A DNA stretch of 64,000 nt from Streptomyces sp. NBC_01707 (GTDB lineage: Bacteria; Actinomycetota; Actinomycetes; Streptomycetales; Streptomycetaceae), in contig NZ_CP109190.1 in assembly GCF_041438805.1 (NCBI RefSeq), forward strand, positions 4,402,001 to 4,466,000. Reading direction: 5' to 3'. The notes beneath the pieces are model-generated. The model searched no databases, had not been told where the DNA came from, and saw only the letters and a program-made list of their open reading frames with translations. Of the stretch, positions 8,853 through 18,979 are shown one piece after another. Position numbers and translations under genes: made by a program. Numbering within the stretch: the stretch's first letter is position 1; each line of letters begins with the position of its first letter.

Positions 8853-10115
8853 ATGCCCGCAGACCTCGCCATCATCGGACTCGGTCACCTCGGCCTGCCC
8901 CTCGCCCAAGCCGCGGTAGCCGCCGGTATCCAAACCGTCGGTTACGACACCGACCCCCGCCCGTTCGCCGAGCTCTCCGCCGGCCGCACCCCCGTCGAAG
9001 GCTCCCTCTCCGCTTCGGAGATCCGCCGGATGCTCTCGGGGGGCTTCCGGCCCACCACCGACCCGGCCGAGCTCGGCCGGGTCCGCACCGCCGTGATCTG
9101 CGCGCCAACCCCCCTCGGCGCCGACCGCACCCTCGACCTCGCCGCCGTCGGCGACGCGGCCCGCGCCCTCGCCGCCCGGCTGCGCCCGCACACCACCGTC
9201 CTGCTCGAATCGGCCGTGCCCCCCGGCACCACCGAGAACTTCGTGCGCCCTCTCCTCGAAGAGGGATCGGGGCTGCGCGCAGGCCGCGACTTCCACCTCG
9301 CGTGCTCCCCCAGCCGCCTCGACCCCGGCAACCGCACCCACGTCTACAGCAACACCCCCAAGGTCATCGGTGGCCTGACCCCGGCCTGCACCGAATCGGC
9401 CGCCACCTTCTACGGCCGGCTCACCGACAAGGTCGTACGGGCCCGCGGGCCGCGCGAGGCCGAGATGACGAAGGTCCTGGAGACCAACTTCCGGCACGTC
9501 AACATCGCGCTGGTCAACGAGATGGCGGTGCTCTGCCACGACCTCGGCGTCGACCTCTGGGACGTCATCCGGTGCGCCGAGACCAAGCCGTTCGGCTTCC
9601 AGCCGTTCCGTCCGGGCCCCGGCGTCGGCGGTCACTGCCCTCCGGTCGACCCGGGCTTCCTCCCGTACAGCAGCCGCACCCCCGGCCACCCGCTGCGGAT
9701 GGTCTCGCTCGCCCAGGAGATCAACGACCGGATGCCGAGCTACGTGATCCAGCGCTGCGCCACCCTGCTGAACGAACACGGCAAGTCCGTCCGCGGCGCC
9801 CGGGTCCTGCTTCTCGGCGTCACCTACAAGCCGGACCTGGCCGACCAGGAGGCCTCCCCCGCCCGGGAGATCGCCAACCGGCTGATGGACATGGGTGCGC
9901 AGATCGGCTACCACGACCCGCACGTCCTGGACTGGCGCGTCCGTGAACTGCCGGTGCCGCGCGCGGACTCGCTGTACGAAGCGGCGTCGAGCGCGGACCT
10001 GACGGTGCTGCTCCAGCACCACCGTACGTACGACCTCCAGGGTCTCGCCGTGAAGGCCCAACTCCTCCTGGACACCCGGGGAGCCACCCCGGCAGGAGCG
10101 GCGCACCGACTGTGA
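8853..10115 (+). CDS. Nucleotide-sugar (UDP-glucose/UDP-ManNAc-type) dehydrogenase
   Basis: 420 residues. NAD-dependent two-step oxidation of a nucleotide sugar to the uronic acid, for surface polysaccharide synthesis. The Rossmann motif GLGHLG is at 9-14. The central dimerisation domain is followed by the catalytic block GVGGHCPPVDP with Cys262, and the C-terminal UDP-binding domain contains LGVTYKPDLAD. The family covers UDP-glucose, GDP-mannose and UDP-N-acetylmannosamine dehydrogenases and the substrate cannot be decided. GGGAAGGACGG upstream serves as ribosome-binding site. No glycosyltransferases are adjacent. Confidence 0.92.
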   Translation: MPADLAIIGLGHLGLPLAQAAVAAGIQTVGYDTDPRPFAELSAGRTPVEGSLSASEIRRMLSGGFRPTTDPAELGRVRTAVICAPTPLGADRTLDLAAVGDAARALAARLRPHTTVLLESAVPPGTTENFVRPLLEEGSGLRAGRDFHLACSPSRLDPGNRTHVYSNTPKVIGGLTPACTESAATFYGRLTDKVVRARGPREAEMTKVLETNFRHVNIALVNEMAVLCHDLGVDLWDVIRCAETKPFGFQPFRPGPGVGGHCPPVDPGFLPYSSRTPGHPLRMVSLAQEINDRMPSYVIQRCATLLNEHGKSVRGARVLLLGVTYKPDLADQEASPAREIANRLMDMGAQIGYHDPHVLDWRVRELPVPRADSLYEAASSADLTVLLQHHRTYDLQGLAVKAQLLLDTRGATPAGAAHRL

Positions 10116-10226
10116 GGGCGGCGGTCCCCCCAGGGATTTCGGTGGGCGGTGTCGGAGACGGCTGCTAGCCTGCGGCGTCACTTCTCGCACAGTCGTGCGC
10201 TTCCGTCCCAGGGGGGATCCAGCACC

Positions 10227-10817
10227 ATGAGTCAGCCCGTGCCACCGCCGAACCAGCCCCAGCAGCCGTACGACGCCCAGCCCGGCGGCGGCAATCCGTT
10301 CGCCGCCCAGCAGCCGGGCCAGCCCGGCGTCCCGACCGGCAACCCGTTCGCCGGTCAGCAGCCCGGCCAGCCCGGCCAGTTCGGCGGCGTGCCGTTCACC
10401 CCGGCGGCTCCCGCCCGCAACAACGTGGCCCTCGGCCTGCTCGCAGCGGTCGTCGCCGCCCTCGTCGCCGCCGGCGTCTACGGCGGGATCATCGGCGCCA
10501 CCAAGCACGAGATCGGCTACGCGGCCGTGGGCGTCGGCTTCCTCGTCGGCCTCGCCGCGGGCAAGGTCGGCGGCCGCAACCCCGTGCTGCCGGTCCTCAG
10601 CGCGGTGCTCGCGCTGGTCGGCGTCTACGGAGGCCAACTGCTCGGTGAGGCGATCATCGTCAGCAAGCAGGAACCGCTCACGGTCTCCCAGATCTTCTTC
10701 GACCACTTCAGCGAGCTGAACGACCTGTGGAAGGCCGACTCCGACCTGCTGACGTTCCTGTTCTTCGCGATCGCCGCCGCCGCCGCGTTCTCCAGCGCCA
10801 AGAAGGCCACCGGCTGA
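10227..10817 (+). CDS. Small membrane protein with Gln/Pro/Gly-rich N-terminus
   Basis: 196 residues, not recognised as a named family. The first 65 residues are a Gln/Pro/Gly-rich tail with two near-repeats of NPFA-QQPGQPG. Hydrophobic segments follow at about 72-90, 100-112, 118-140 and 175-192, so it is likely a multi-pass membrane protein with a cytoplasmic disordered tail. The ATG at 10227 has GGGGGGATCC upstream and is preferred to an earlier in-frame start 78 nt upstream with no such site. It is followed by a strong bidirectional terminator. Confidence 0.75.
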   Translation: MSQPVPPPNQPQQPYDAQPGGGNPFAAQQPGQPGVPTGNPFAGQQPGQPGQFGGVPFTPAAPARNNVALGLLAAVVAALVAAGVYGGIIGATKHEIGYAAVGVGFLVGLAAGKVGGRNPVLPVLSAVLALVGVYGGQLLGEAIIVSKQEPLTVSQIFFDHFSELNDLWKADSDLLTFLFFAIAAAAAFSSAKKATG

Positions 10818-10834
10818 TCGCTTTCGACGCCGCG

Positions 10835-10882
10835 CATACGGGAGGGCCCGGACCGCTCATGCGGTCCGGGCCCTCCCGTATG
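10835..10882. terminator. Bidirectional hairpin terminator, 22-bp perfect stem
   Basis: Arms 10835-10856 and 10861-10882 are exactly complementary over 22 bp with a TCAT loop. It lies between the end of the membrane-protein gene and the convergent end of guaB3, so it can stop transcription from both sides. No U-tract is present, as is usual in high-GC actinobacteria. Confidence 0.9.
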
Positions 10883-10893
10883 TCCGAGAGAAA

Positions 10894-12018
10894 TCAGCGG
10901 CGGTGCTGCGAGTCCGCCACCGTCACCTCGACGCGCTGGAACTCCTTGAGGTCGCTGTACCCCGTCGTCGCCATCGCCCGGCGCAGTGCACCGAAGATGT
11001 TCATCGAGCCGTCAGGAGTGTGCGAGGGGCCGGTGAGGACCTCCTCCGTCGTGCCGACGGAGCCCAGGTCCACCAGCTTGCCGCGCGGCACGTCCTCGTG
11101 GACCGCCTCCATGCCCCAGTGACGGCCGCGACCGGGCGCGTCCGTCGCACGGGCCAGCGGGGAGCCCATCATCACGGCGTCGGCACCGCAGGCGATGGCC
11201 TTCGGCAGGTCGCCGGACCAGCCGACGCCACCGTCCGCGATCACGTGCACATACCGGCCACCGGACTCGTCCATGTAGTCGCGGCGGGCCCCGGCCACAT
11301 CGGCGACCGCGGTCGCCATCGGGACCTGGATGCCGAAGACGTTGCGCGTGGTGTGCGCGGCGCCGCCGCCGAAGCCGACGAGGACACCGGCCGCGCCGGT
11401 ACGCATCAGGTGCAGGGCCGCGGTGTACGTGGCACAGCCGCCGACGATCACCGGGACGTCCAGCTCGTAGATGAACTGCTTGAGGTTGAGCGGCTCGGCC
11501 GCGCCCGAGACGTGCTCGGCGGAGACCGTCGTACCGCGGATGACGAAGATGTCGACGCCGGCGTCGACGACGGCCTTGGAGAACTGCGCGGTGCGCTGCG
11601 GCGAGAGCGCGGCGGCGGTGACGACGCCGGAGTCGCGCACCTCCTTGATGCGCTGCCCGATCAGCTCCTCCTGGATCGGCGCGGCGTAGATCTCCTGGAG
11701 GCGGCGGGTCGCCGACTCCACGGGCATCTCGGCGATCTCGTCGAGGAGCGGCTGCGGGTCGGCATGCCGGGTCCACAGGCCTTCGAGGTTGAGGACACCG
11801 AGACCACCCAGCTCACCGATCCGGATCGCGGTCTGCGGGGAGACCACCGAGTCCATCGGAGCGGCCAGGAACGGCAGCTCGAACCGGTAGGCGTCGATCT
11901 GCCAGGCGATCGAGACCTCCTTCGGGTCGCGGGTGCGACGGCTCGGCACGACGGCGATGTCGTCGAAGGCGTACGCCCGGCGGCCGCGCTTGCCGCGCCC
12001 GATCTCGATCTCAGTCAC
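10894..12018 (-). CDS. guaB3: GuaB3-type IMP dehydrogenase family protein, catalytic Cys replaced
   Basis: 374 residues, an IMPDH/GMP reductase-fold barrel without CBS domains. The flavin- and phosphate-binding regions resemble GuaB, but where GuaB has GPGSICTTR this protein has GFGGGAAHTTR (215-225), so the catalytic loop Cys is His222. IMP dehydrogenase activity by the usual thioimidate mechanism is therefore doubtful; a different reaction or a regulatory role is possible. The GTG at 12018 (VTEIEIGRG) starts right at the conserved N-terminus; AAAGG lies about 12 nt upstream. It follows guaB on the same strand, separated by a strong hairpin. Confidence 0.9.
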   Translation of the reverse strand: MTEIEIGRGKRGRRAYAFDDIAVVPSRRTRDPKEVSIAWQIDAYRFELPFLAAPMDSVVSPQTAIRIGELGGLGVLNLEGLWTRHADPQPLLDEIAEMPVESATRRLQEIYAAPIQEELIGQRIKEVRDSGVVTAAALSPQRTAQFSKAVVDAGVDIFVIRGTTVSAEHVSGAAEPLNLKQFIYELDVPVIVGGCATYTAALHLMRTGAAGVLVGFGGGAAHTTRNVFGIQVPMATAVADVAGARRDYMDESGGRYVHVIADGGVGWSGDLPKAIACGADAVMMGSPLARATDAPGRGRHWGMEAVHEDVPRGKLVDLGSVGTTEEVLTGPSHTPDGSMNIFGALRRAMATTGYSDLKEFQRVEVTVADSQHRR

Positions 12019-12080
12019 GATGGTGTGGCCTTTCAGTTCCCTAGGCGTACTGTCTGCGTTTTCCAGTATCCCCGACACAC

Positions 12081-12122
12081 AGGTGAGGGGCGGTCCCAGT
12101 ACGCCCGGACCGCCCCTCACCT
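12081..12122 (-). terminator. Hairpin terminator after guaB
   Basis: A 16-bp perfect stem (12081-12096 with 12107-12122) around a 10-nt loop, 11 bp beyond the guaB stop codon and upstream of guaB3. It implies that guaB3 has its own promoter or receives only read-through. Confidence 0.8.
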
Positions 12123-12133
12123 GTTCTGTTGCG

Positions 12134-13681
<1,548 letters not shown>

Positions 13682-13778
13682 CTAACGGCCTCCGGGGGTG
13701 TCTCATTCCACGAGCAAGATCACCTAGAGGTTCTGTAGCTTCGTACGGAACTCCGTTCCGGGGTGAAGCCGGTGCCGC

Positions 13779-14444
13779 TCACTGCTCGGCGAGGGCCCGC
13801 AATCTGCTCAGCGCGCGGTGCTGGGCGACCCGGACGGCACCCGGCGACATGCCGAGCATCTGCCCGGTCTCCTCGGCGGTCAGACCGACCGCGACCCGCA
13901 GAACGAGCAGCTCACGCTGGTTCTCCGGGAGGTTGGCGAGGAGCTTCTTGGCCCAGGCGGCATCGCTGCTGAGCAGCGCGCGCTCCTCCGGCCCGAGCGA
14001 ATCGTCCGGCCGCTCCGGCATCTCGTCGGAGGGCACCGCGGTCGATCCCGGGTGCCGCATGGCGGCGCGCTGGAGATCGGCGACCTTGTGGCCGGCGATG
14101 GCGAAGACAAAGGCTTCGAAGGGTCTGCCGGTGTCCTTGTAGCGCGGCAACGCCATCAGCACCGCGACACAGACCTCCTGCGCCAGGTCCTCCACGAAGT
14201 GGCGGGCATCACCGGGCAGCCGGTTCAGCCGGGACCTGCAGTAGCGCAGCGCGAGGGGATGGACATGGGCCAGCAGATCATGGGTGGCCTGCGCGTCGCC
14301 GTCGACGGCACGGTGCACCAGAGCACCGATCACCGTGGTCTCGTCGTCGCGCATCGGACCATGGTGCCTCGGTGCCGCTTCATCCGTGGCACCGCGTCCG
14401 TAGTTGTGCACCGAAGCGTTATGAGCGGGTGCGCCGGAAGTCAT
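13779..14444 (-). CDS. shbA: ECF RNA polymerase sigma factor (probable ShbA)
   Basis: 221 residues. Region 2 (around [20 protein letters not shown]) and region 4 with its helix-turn-helix ([20 protein letters not shown]) are clear. The ATG at 14444 is chosen because AGGGGAGGG lies about 8 nt upstream; a later ATG at 14354 has no comparable site. Position between guaB and bldM matches the sigma factor known in Streptomyces as ShbA, which drives transcription of the principal sigma gene hrdB (recalled). No anti-sigma gene is adjacent, which fits ShbA. The symbol rests on synteny plus family. Confidence 0.85.
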   Translation of the reverse strand: MTSGAPAHNASVHNYGRGATDEAAPRHHGPMRDDETTVIGALVHRAVDGDAQATHDLLAHVHPLALRYCRSRLNRLPGDARHFVEDLAQEVCVAVLMALPRYKDTGRPFEAFVFAIAGHKVADLQRAAMRHPGSTAVPSDEMPERPDDSLGPEERALLSSDAAWAKKLLANLPENQRELLVLRVAVGLTAEETGQMLGMSPGAVRVAQHRALSRLRALAEQ

Positions 14445-14573
14445 GTCCTGCGCCCTCCCCTTCCGCTCGACCGAATCGTTCCCGAGGAACTCCACATCTC
14501 AAGGATGCGGCATCGGCCGGGAAGCGTCACATACCGCGGGGGTCCGGCTCCCGGTCCGCGGTCCGGCATCCCC

Positions 14574-14607
14574 GTCCCCCCGTCCGCCGGAGGGCGGACG
14601 GGGGGAC
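14574..14607 (-). terminator. Hairpin terminator after bldM
   Basis: A 15-bp perfect GC-rich stem (14574-14588 with 14593-14607), loop GGAG, 26 bp beyond the bldM stop codon. It separates bldM from the sigma-factor gene. Confidence 0.85.
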
Positions 14608-14632
14608 ACTGCCTACCGGTCATCGCCGGTCA

Positions 14633-15244
14633 TCAGCGCACCAGGCCCCAGCGGAAGCCGAGCGCGACGGCGTGCGCCCGGTCCGAGGCGCCGAGCTTCT
14701 TGAAAAGCCGCCGGGCGTGCGTCTTCACCGTGTCCTCGGAGAGGAAGAGCTCGCGCCCGATCTCCGCGTTGGAACGGCCGTGGCTCATCCCTTCGAGCAC
14801 CTGGATCTCACGCGCGGTGAGCGTCGGCGCCGCACCCATCTCGGCCGACCGCAGCCGACGCGGGGCAAGCCGCCACGTCGGATCGGCCAGCGCCTGGGTG
14901 ACGGTCGCCCGCAGCTCCGCGCGGGAGGCGTCCTTGTGCAGATAGCCGCGGGCCCCGGCGGCGACCGCTAGCGCGACACCGTCCAGGTCCTCGGCGACGG
15001 TCAGCATGATGATCCGCGCCCCGGGGTCGGCGGAGAGCAGCCGCCGGACCGTCTCCACACCCCCCAGACCGGGCATGCGTACGTCCATCAGAATGAGATC
15101 CGAACGGTCGGCACCCCAGCGGCGGAGAACTTCCTCACCGTTGGCCGCCGTCGTCACACGCTCGACGCCGGGCACGGTCGCGACCGCGCGACGGAGCGCC
15201 TCTCGGGCAAGCGGGGAGTCGTCGCAGACGAGGACGGATGTCAT
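14633..15244 (-). CDS. bldM: Developmental response regulator BldM
   Basis: 203 residues. An atypical response regulator needed for aerial hyphae and spore formation in Streptomyces. The receiver domain (about 1-118) has the acidic pair in VCDDSP and Asp54 in LILMDVRMPG; a LuxR-type helix-turn-helix (about 138-200) ends in FRWGLVR. The ATG at 15244 has GGAGGACGGTC immediately upstream. There is no cognate sensor kinase gene, consistent with the known orphan status of BldM, which acts as homodimer or heterodimer with WhiI. A sigma-BldN-type promoter lies upstream (15368-15395), and whiD is divergent from it. Confidence 0.97.
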   Translation of the reverse strand: MTSVLVCDDSPLAREALRRAVATVPGVERVTTAANGEEVLRRWGADRSDLILMDVRMPGLGGVETVRRLLSADPGARIIMLTVAEDLDGVALAVAAGARGYLHKDASRAELRATVTQALADPTWRLAPRRLRSAEMGAAPTLTAREIQVLEGMSHGRSNAEIGRELFLSEDTVKTHARRLFKKLGASDRAHAVALGFRWGLVR

Positions 15245-15367
15245 GACCGTCCTCCGCAGCTGATGCGCGTCACCTTGAGCCTCCAGGCTGATACAAGTCG
15301 TCACCTGTGCGGTTGACACTCTCGGACATCTGCCCGATCGCTTTTTCCGTCAACCGCCTCCGCCCTC

Positions 15368-15395
15368 TCAACGATGGTCACTCGAAAGAGTTACG
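15368..15395 (-). promoter_or_regulatory. Sigma-BldN-type promoter of bldM
   Basis: On the minus strand a -35 element CGTAAC (15390-15395), a 16-bp spacer and a -10 element CGTTGA (15368-15373) match the known sigma-BldN consensus, and bldM is an established sigma-BldN target in S. coelicolor. The predicted start is near 15360, giving a leader of about 115 nt. Confidence 0.85.
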
Positions 15396-15573
15396 GGTCC
15401 GAGGACCAGGTTCGGCACTCTACGTGAGGAGTCGCACACGGAGGAGAGCCGCGCGGATTGTCCAGTCGTCAATCGAAGCTTCACCTGAAGGTATGCCCCA
15501 TTTAGCGGGTTTTCTTCCCTTTTGCTGGTGTCTGTGGATAGATTCGCAATCAGTCATATTTACATCTACTTAC

Positions 15574-15589
15574 ACCGTAGATGTACGGT
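15574..15589. repeat. 6-bp inverted repeat upstream of whiD
   Basis: ACCGTA and TACGGT separated by GATG, in an AT-rich patch about 70 bp before the whiD start codon. The symmetry suggests a regulator site or overlap with a whiD promoter; no known consensus was matched. Confidence 0.35.
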
Positions 15590-15656
15590 CATGAGCACGG
15601 TCACCGACGAACGACTACCGCGTAGCCGACTCAGCATGGTTTCGAGGGGACAAGCA

Positions 15657-15995
15657 ATGGCAGATTTCTCCCGCCTTCCCGGACCCAACGCCGATCTGTG
15701 GGACTGGCAGCTGCTGGCGGCCTGCCGTGGGGTCGACAGCTCACTGTTCTTCCACCCGGAGGGTGAGCGCGGAGCGGCCAGGAGCGCCCGCGAGAACTCG
15801 GCGAAAGAGGTCTGTATGCGATGCCCGGTACGCGCCGAGTGCGCAGCGCACGCCCTGGCCGTGCGCGAGCCCTACGGAGTGTGGGGCGGGCTGACCGAGG
15901 ACGAGCGCGAAGAGCTCATGGGACGGGCCCGCAACCGACTGATCGCGACAGCAGGGGCGCCGTCGGGGCTGACCGCCTCCTCAGGGCACGGCTGA
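15657..15995 (+). CDS. whiD: WhiB-family iron-sulfur regulator WhiD
   Basis: 112 residues. A [4Fe-4S] WhiB-like protein that in Streptomyces is needed late in sporulation for spore maturation and septum placement. The four cluster cysteines are visible: one in LLAACRG, then CMRC and the last in RAEC; the family turn GVWGG follows, and a basic C-terminal part lies beyond it. The ATG at 15657 (MADFSRL) has GAGGGG upstream and matches the expected WhiD start; an earlier in-frame start would add 45 atypical residues. It is divergent from bldM, with 412 bp between the two start codons. Confidence 0.95.
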   Translation: MADFSRLPGPNADLWDWQLLAACRGVDSSLFFHPEGERGAARSARENSAKEVCMRCPVRAECAAHALAVREPYGVWGGLTEDEREELMGRARNRLIATAGAPSGLTASSGHG

Positions 15996-16039
15996 CCCTC
16001 GAACCGCGCGGAACAATCGAAGAAACGTTCCTGCACTCC

Positions 16040-16930
16040 CTAGCGGGCAGCCGCCAGGGAAAGCTGGTCCAGCGTGGCCGCGACGGCCGGGACCTGCGCC
16101 AGGTCCGGGAGCGTGAGCGCGACGATCTCACGCTCGACCGCCGGCTCCACCGTTACGGTGCGGGCCCCTTTGGGACGTACCGATTCGATCGCCAGCTCCG
16201 GCAGCACGGCCACCCCCAGGCCGGCGCCGACCAGGCCGATCACCGCCGGGTAGTCGTCGGTGGCGAAGTCGATCCGGGGGGTGAAGCCGGACTCCTCGCA
16301 GACCTCCACCAGTTGACGGCGGCAGCGCGGGCAGCCCGCGATCCAGGACTCCTCGGCCAGTTCACCGATCCCCACCGCATCCGCGCCGGCCAGCCGGTGC
16401 CCCTCCGGGACGAGGCCGATCAGCCGGTCGGTGAGCAGCGGACGTACGACCAGGTCGTCCCATTCGGCGCCCGAGGTGCCGTAGCGGAACGCCAGCGCGA
16501 TGTCGCAGTCCCCCTCCCGGAGCATCTCGACCGAGCGCGGCGGCTCGGCCTCGACCAGGGAGACCCTCGTACCGGGGTGGGCGGCGCGGAGGGCGGCGAG
16601 GGCGCCGGGAACCAGGGTGGAGCTGCCACTGGGGAACGAGACCAGCCGGACCCGGCCGGCCCGCAGCCCGGCGATCGCGGCGATCTCCTCCTCGGCGGCG
16701 GTCAGCCCGGCGAGGATGCCGGAGGCGTGACGTACGAGCGCCTCACCCGCCTGCGTGAGCCTCATCTCGCGACCTGTGCGGATCAGCAGCGGCGTGCCCG
16801 CGGAGGACTCCAGAGCCTTCATCTGCTGGCTGACCGCGGGCTGGGTGCACCCCAGTTCCCGCGCGGCGGCGGAGAACGAACCGGTGGCGGCCACGGCGCG
16901 CAGGACACGGAGATGACGGGCTTCGATCAC
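16040..16930 (-). CDS. LysR-family transcriptional regulator
   Basis: 296 residues. N-terminal winged helix-turn-helix (about 1-62, with FSAAARELGCTQPAVSQQMK) and a C-terminal effector-binding domain (about 90-290). The start is GTG at 16930. A TATGGT hexamer lies 6 nt before it and the GAGAG just before the codon is too close for a normal ribosome-binding site, so the mRNA may be leaderless. It is divergent from the MOSC gene across 81 bp and may control it; that link is inferred only from position. Confidence 0.9.
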   Translation of the reverse strand: MIEARHLRVLRAVAATGSFSAAARELGCTQPAVSQQMKALESSAGTPLLIRTGREMRLTQAGEALVRHASGILAGLTAAEEEIAAIAGLRAGRVRLVSFPSGSSTLVPGALAALRAAHPGTRVSLVEAEPPRSVEMLREGDCDIALAFRYGTSGAEWDDLVVRPLLTDRLIGLVPEGHRLAGADAVGIGELAEESWIAGCPRCRRQLVEVCEESGFTPRIDFATDDYPAVIGLVGAGLGVAVLPELAIESVRPKGARTVTVEPAVEREIVALTLPDLAQVPAVAATLDQLSLAAAR

Positions 16931-17011
16931 CTCTCAACCATAAGGTGCTCTTGGGGAGGAAGCCAGTAACGGGCCTGTGACTTTGAGGCGGGGTGGTTAC
17001 CGTTGCTCCCT

Positions 17012-17695
17012 ATGAAGCCGATGAAACTGCTGACCGTGAACGTGGGACGTCCCAAGGCGGTCGCCCACACCGACGCCCCCGACGGCGTCACCGGGATCGA
17101 CAAGCGGCCGGCCGACGGTCCGGTACGGGTCACCGATCCCGGCCCCAAGGGCACCGGCGGCAGCGGGGTGGCCGGGGACGCGGTCTGCGATCTGCGCCAT
17201 CACGGCGGCACCGACCAGGCCGTGTACGCGTTCGCCCGCGAGGACCTCGACGCCTGGGAGAGCTCGCTCGGCCGCACGCTGGCCAACGGCGCGTTCGGAG
17301 AGAACCTGACGGTCTCCGGACTGGACGTGAGCGGCGCGAAGATCGGCGAGCGCTGGCGGATCGGCCCCGACCTGGTGCTGGAGGTGACGTCCGGCCGCAT
17401 TCCGTGCCGTACGTTCGCCGGTCACCTCGGCGAGAGCCGCTGGGTCAAGCGGTTCATGGAGGCGGCCGCTCCGGGTGCCTACCTGCGCGTGGTCGAGCCG
17501 GGCGAGATCCGCGCCGGGGACCCGGTCGAGATCGTCCACCGGCCGGACCACGACGTCACCGTGCAGCTGGAGTTCCTGGCCGCGACGACGCGCCGGGAGC
17601 TGCTGCCACAGCTGCTCCCGGCCCGGGACGCACTCCATCCCCGGGCGCTGCGCTCCGCCCTGAAGTACGTGGAGTCGGTGGCCACGGGCGAGTGA
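17012..17695 (+). CDS. MOSC domain protein (YiiM-like)
   Basis: 227 residues. MOSC domains occur in molybdenum cofactor sulfurases and in reductases that use a molybdenum cofactor. Conserved blocks RHHGGTDQAVYAF, GAFGENLTV and RIPCRTFAGHL (with the conserved Cys) are present, followed by a C-terminal helical part as in YiiM. The start is ATG 17012 or ATG 17021. No strong ribosome-binding site is visible; a TACCGT hexamer lies 8 nt before 17012. The specific substrate is unknown. Confidence 0.85.
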   Translation: MKPMKLLTVNVGRPKAVAHTDAPDGVTGIDKRPADGPVRVTDPGPKGTGGSGVAGDAVCDLRHHGGTDQAVYAFAREDLDAWESSLGRTLANGAFGENLTVSGLDVSGAKIGERWRIGPDLVLEVTSGRIPCRTFAGHLGESRWVKRFMEAAAPGAYLRVVEPGEIRAGDPVEIVHRPDHDVTVQLEFLAATTRRELLPQLLPARDALHPRALRSALKYVESVATGE

Positions 17696-17729
17696 TCCCC
17701 GCGGCGGGCGTGGCACTAACGTGCCGCGT

Positions 17730-18503
17730 ATGACGACTGCACTGATTACGGGCGCGACCGCGGGGATCGGGGCCGCCTTCGCACGGCGGCTCGCGGCCGA
17801 TGGGCACAACCTGGTGCTGGTGGCGCGCGACACCGAGCGGCTCCGGGAGCAGGCCACCGAACTGCACGACCTGCATGGCATCGAGGCCGAGGTGCTGACC
17901 GCCGACCTGTCCGAGGACGACGGGATCGCCTCGGTCGAGGCACGACTGACGGACCATCGGCAATCCGTCGATCTACTGATCAACAACGCCGGGTTCGGCA
18001 ACAAGGGCCGCTACCTGGAGGTGTCGACGGCCGATGAGCTGAAGATGCTGAAGGTGCACTGCGAGGCGGTGCTGCGGCTGACCTCGGCGGCCGCGGCCGG
18101 AATGAAGGAGCGCGGGCGGGGCGGGGTCGTCAACGTGGCCTCGGTGGCGGCGTTCGTACCGCGCGGTACGTACGGCGCGTCGAAGGCGTGGGTCGTGCAG
18201 TTCACCCAGGGCGCGGCGAAGGATCTGGCCGGGTCGGGGGTGCGGCTGATGGCGCTCTGCCCCGGCTTCGTACGGACCGAGTTCCATGAGCGGGCCGGAA
18301 TGGGGACCGGCAACATCCCGGGCTGGATGTGGCTCGACGCGGACAAGCTGGTGGAGGCGGCGCTGGCGGATCTGGCGCGCGGCAAGTCGGTCTCGATCCC
18401 GGACGCGCGGTACAAGACGCTGATGGGGCTGGTGAAGGTGGCGCCGCGCGGCCTGCTCGGCGGGGTCACCTCCAAGACGGGCCGCAAGTACGGACCGCAG
18501 TGA
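17730..18503 (+). CDS. Short-chain dehydrogenase/reductase
   Basis: 257 residues, classical SDR size. Cofactor motif TGATAGIG (7-14), NNAG, catalytic Ser138 and YGASK with Tyr148 and Lys152; the substrate is not predictable. Start at ATG 17730: a TAACGT hexamer sits 7 nt before it and there is no ribosome-binding site, so a leaderless mRNA is likely. It lies 34 bp after the MOSC gene but probably has its own promoter. Confidence 0.9.
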   Translation: MTTALITGATAGIGAAFARRLAADGHNLVLVARDTERLREQATELHDLHGIEAEVLTADLSEDDGIASVEARLTDHRQSVDLLINNAGFGNKGRYLEVSTADELKMLKVHCEAVLRLTSAAAAGMKERGRGGVVNVASVAAFVPRGTYGASKAWVVQFTQGAAKDLAGSGVRLMALCPGFVRTEFHERAGMGTGNIPGWMWLDADKLVEAALADLARGKSVSIPDARYKTLMGLVKVAPRGLLGGVTSKTGRKYGPQ

Positions 18504-18979
18504 GCGGGTTCCTGTCGGCTGCCGCGGCCCGTGCGGGCGCCGATGTCGGGGCGGCGGGCTTCGTCCTGTCGCCGAACCGCTCCTCGCCGCCGTTGTTCTC
18601 CATGACGGCACGGGCGGCGGGGGCAAGCCGAGCCGGAGGTCTCGGCACGGCTCGGACCTCGGTGACACGGCGGGGCGCACAGCATCACGCCCGCTGTGAC
18701 GGATCTTCACTTTCCGTCCGGAACGGCGCCGTTGCGCGGCCTGCCGAATGCGCTGCCGAGTCGGTGTGCCGCATCGTCGCCGGGTGCCGAGCGGCACGGG
18801 TCGGCGGGCCAGGCGCCGGACAGGACGGCGCGGTGCGCGGCCGGCCCGTCCTCCGCGAAGCCGGTGCCTGCCGAGAAGCCTGAATCACTCGGTCCGAGCG
18901 CTCCGCCCGAACCGTCACGAACCCCGTGTCCCAATAAAATGGAACCATCCCATCCGGGCTCGTGAGACCGGGAGACGCC
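18504..18979. other. 476-bp stretch without a convincing gene
   Basis: Open frames here on both strands have no ribosome-binding site, no recognisable family and compositionally biased translations. The only notable feature is a short AT-rich patch (CCAATAAAATGG) near 18934, about 45 bp before the next start codon, which probably marks that gene's promoter. Confidence 0.5.

Noticed and set aside
8823..10706. Minus-strand open frame of 627 codons opposite the nucleotide-sugar dehydrogenase
   Set aside because: Antisense shadow of two genes with intact motifs; no start signal or family.
18504..18979. Short genes on either strand in the gap before the ester cyclase gene
   Set aside because: No ribosome-binding site, no family and biased composition.
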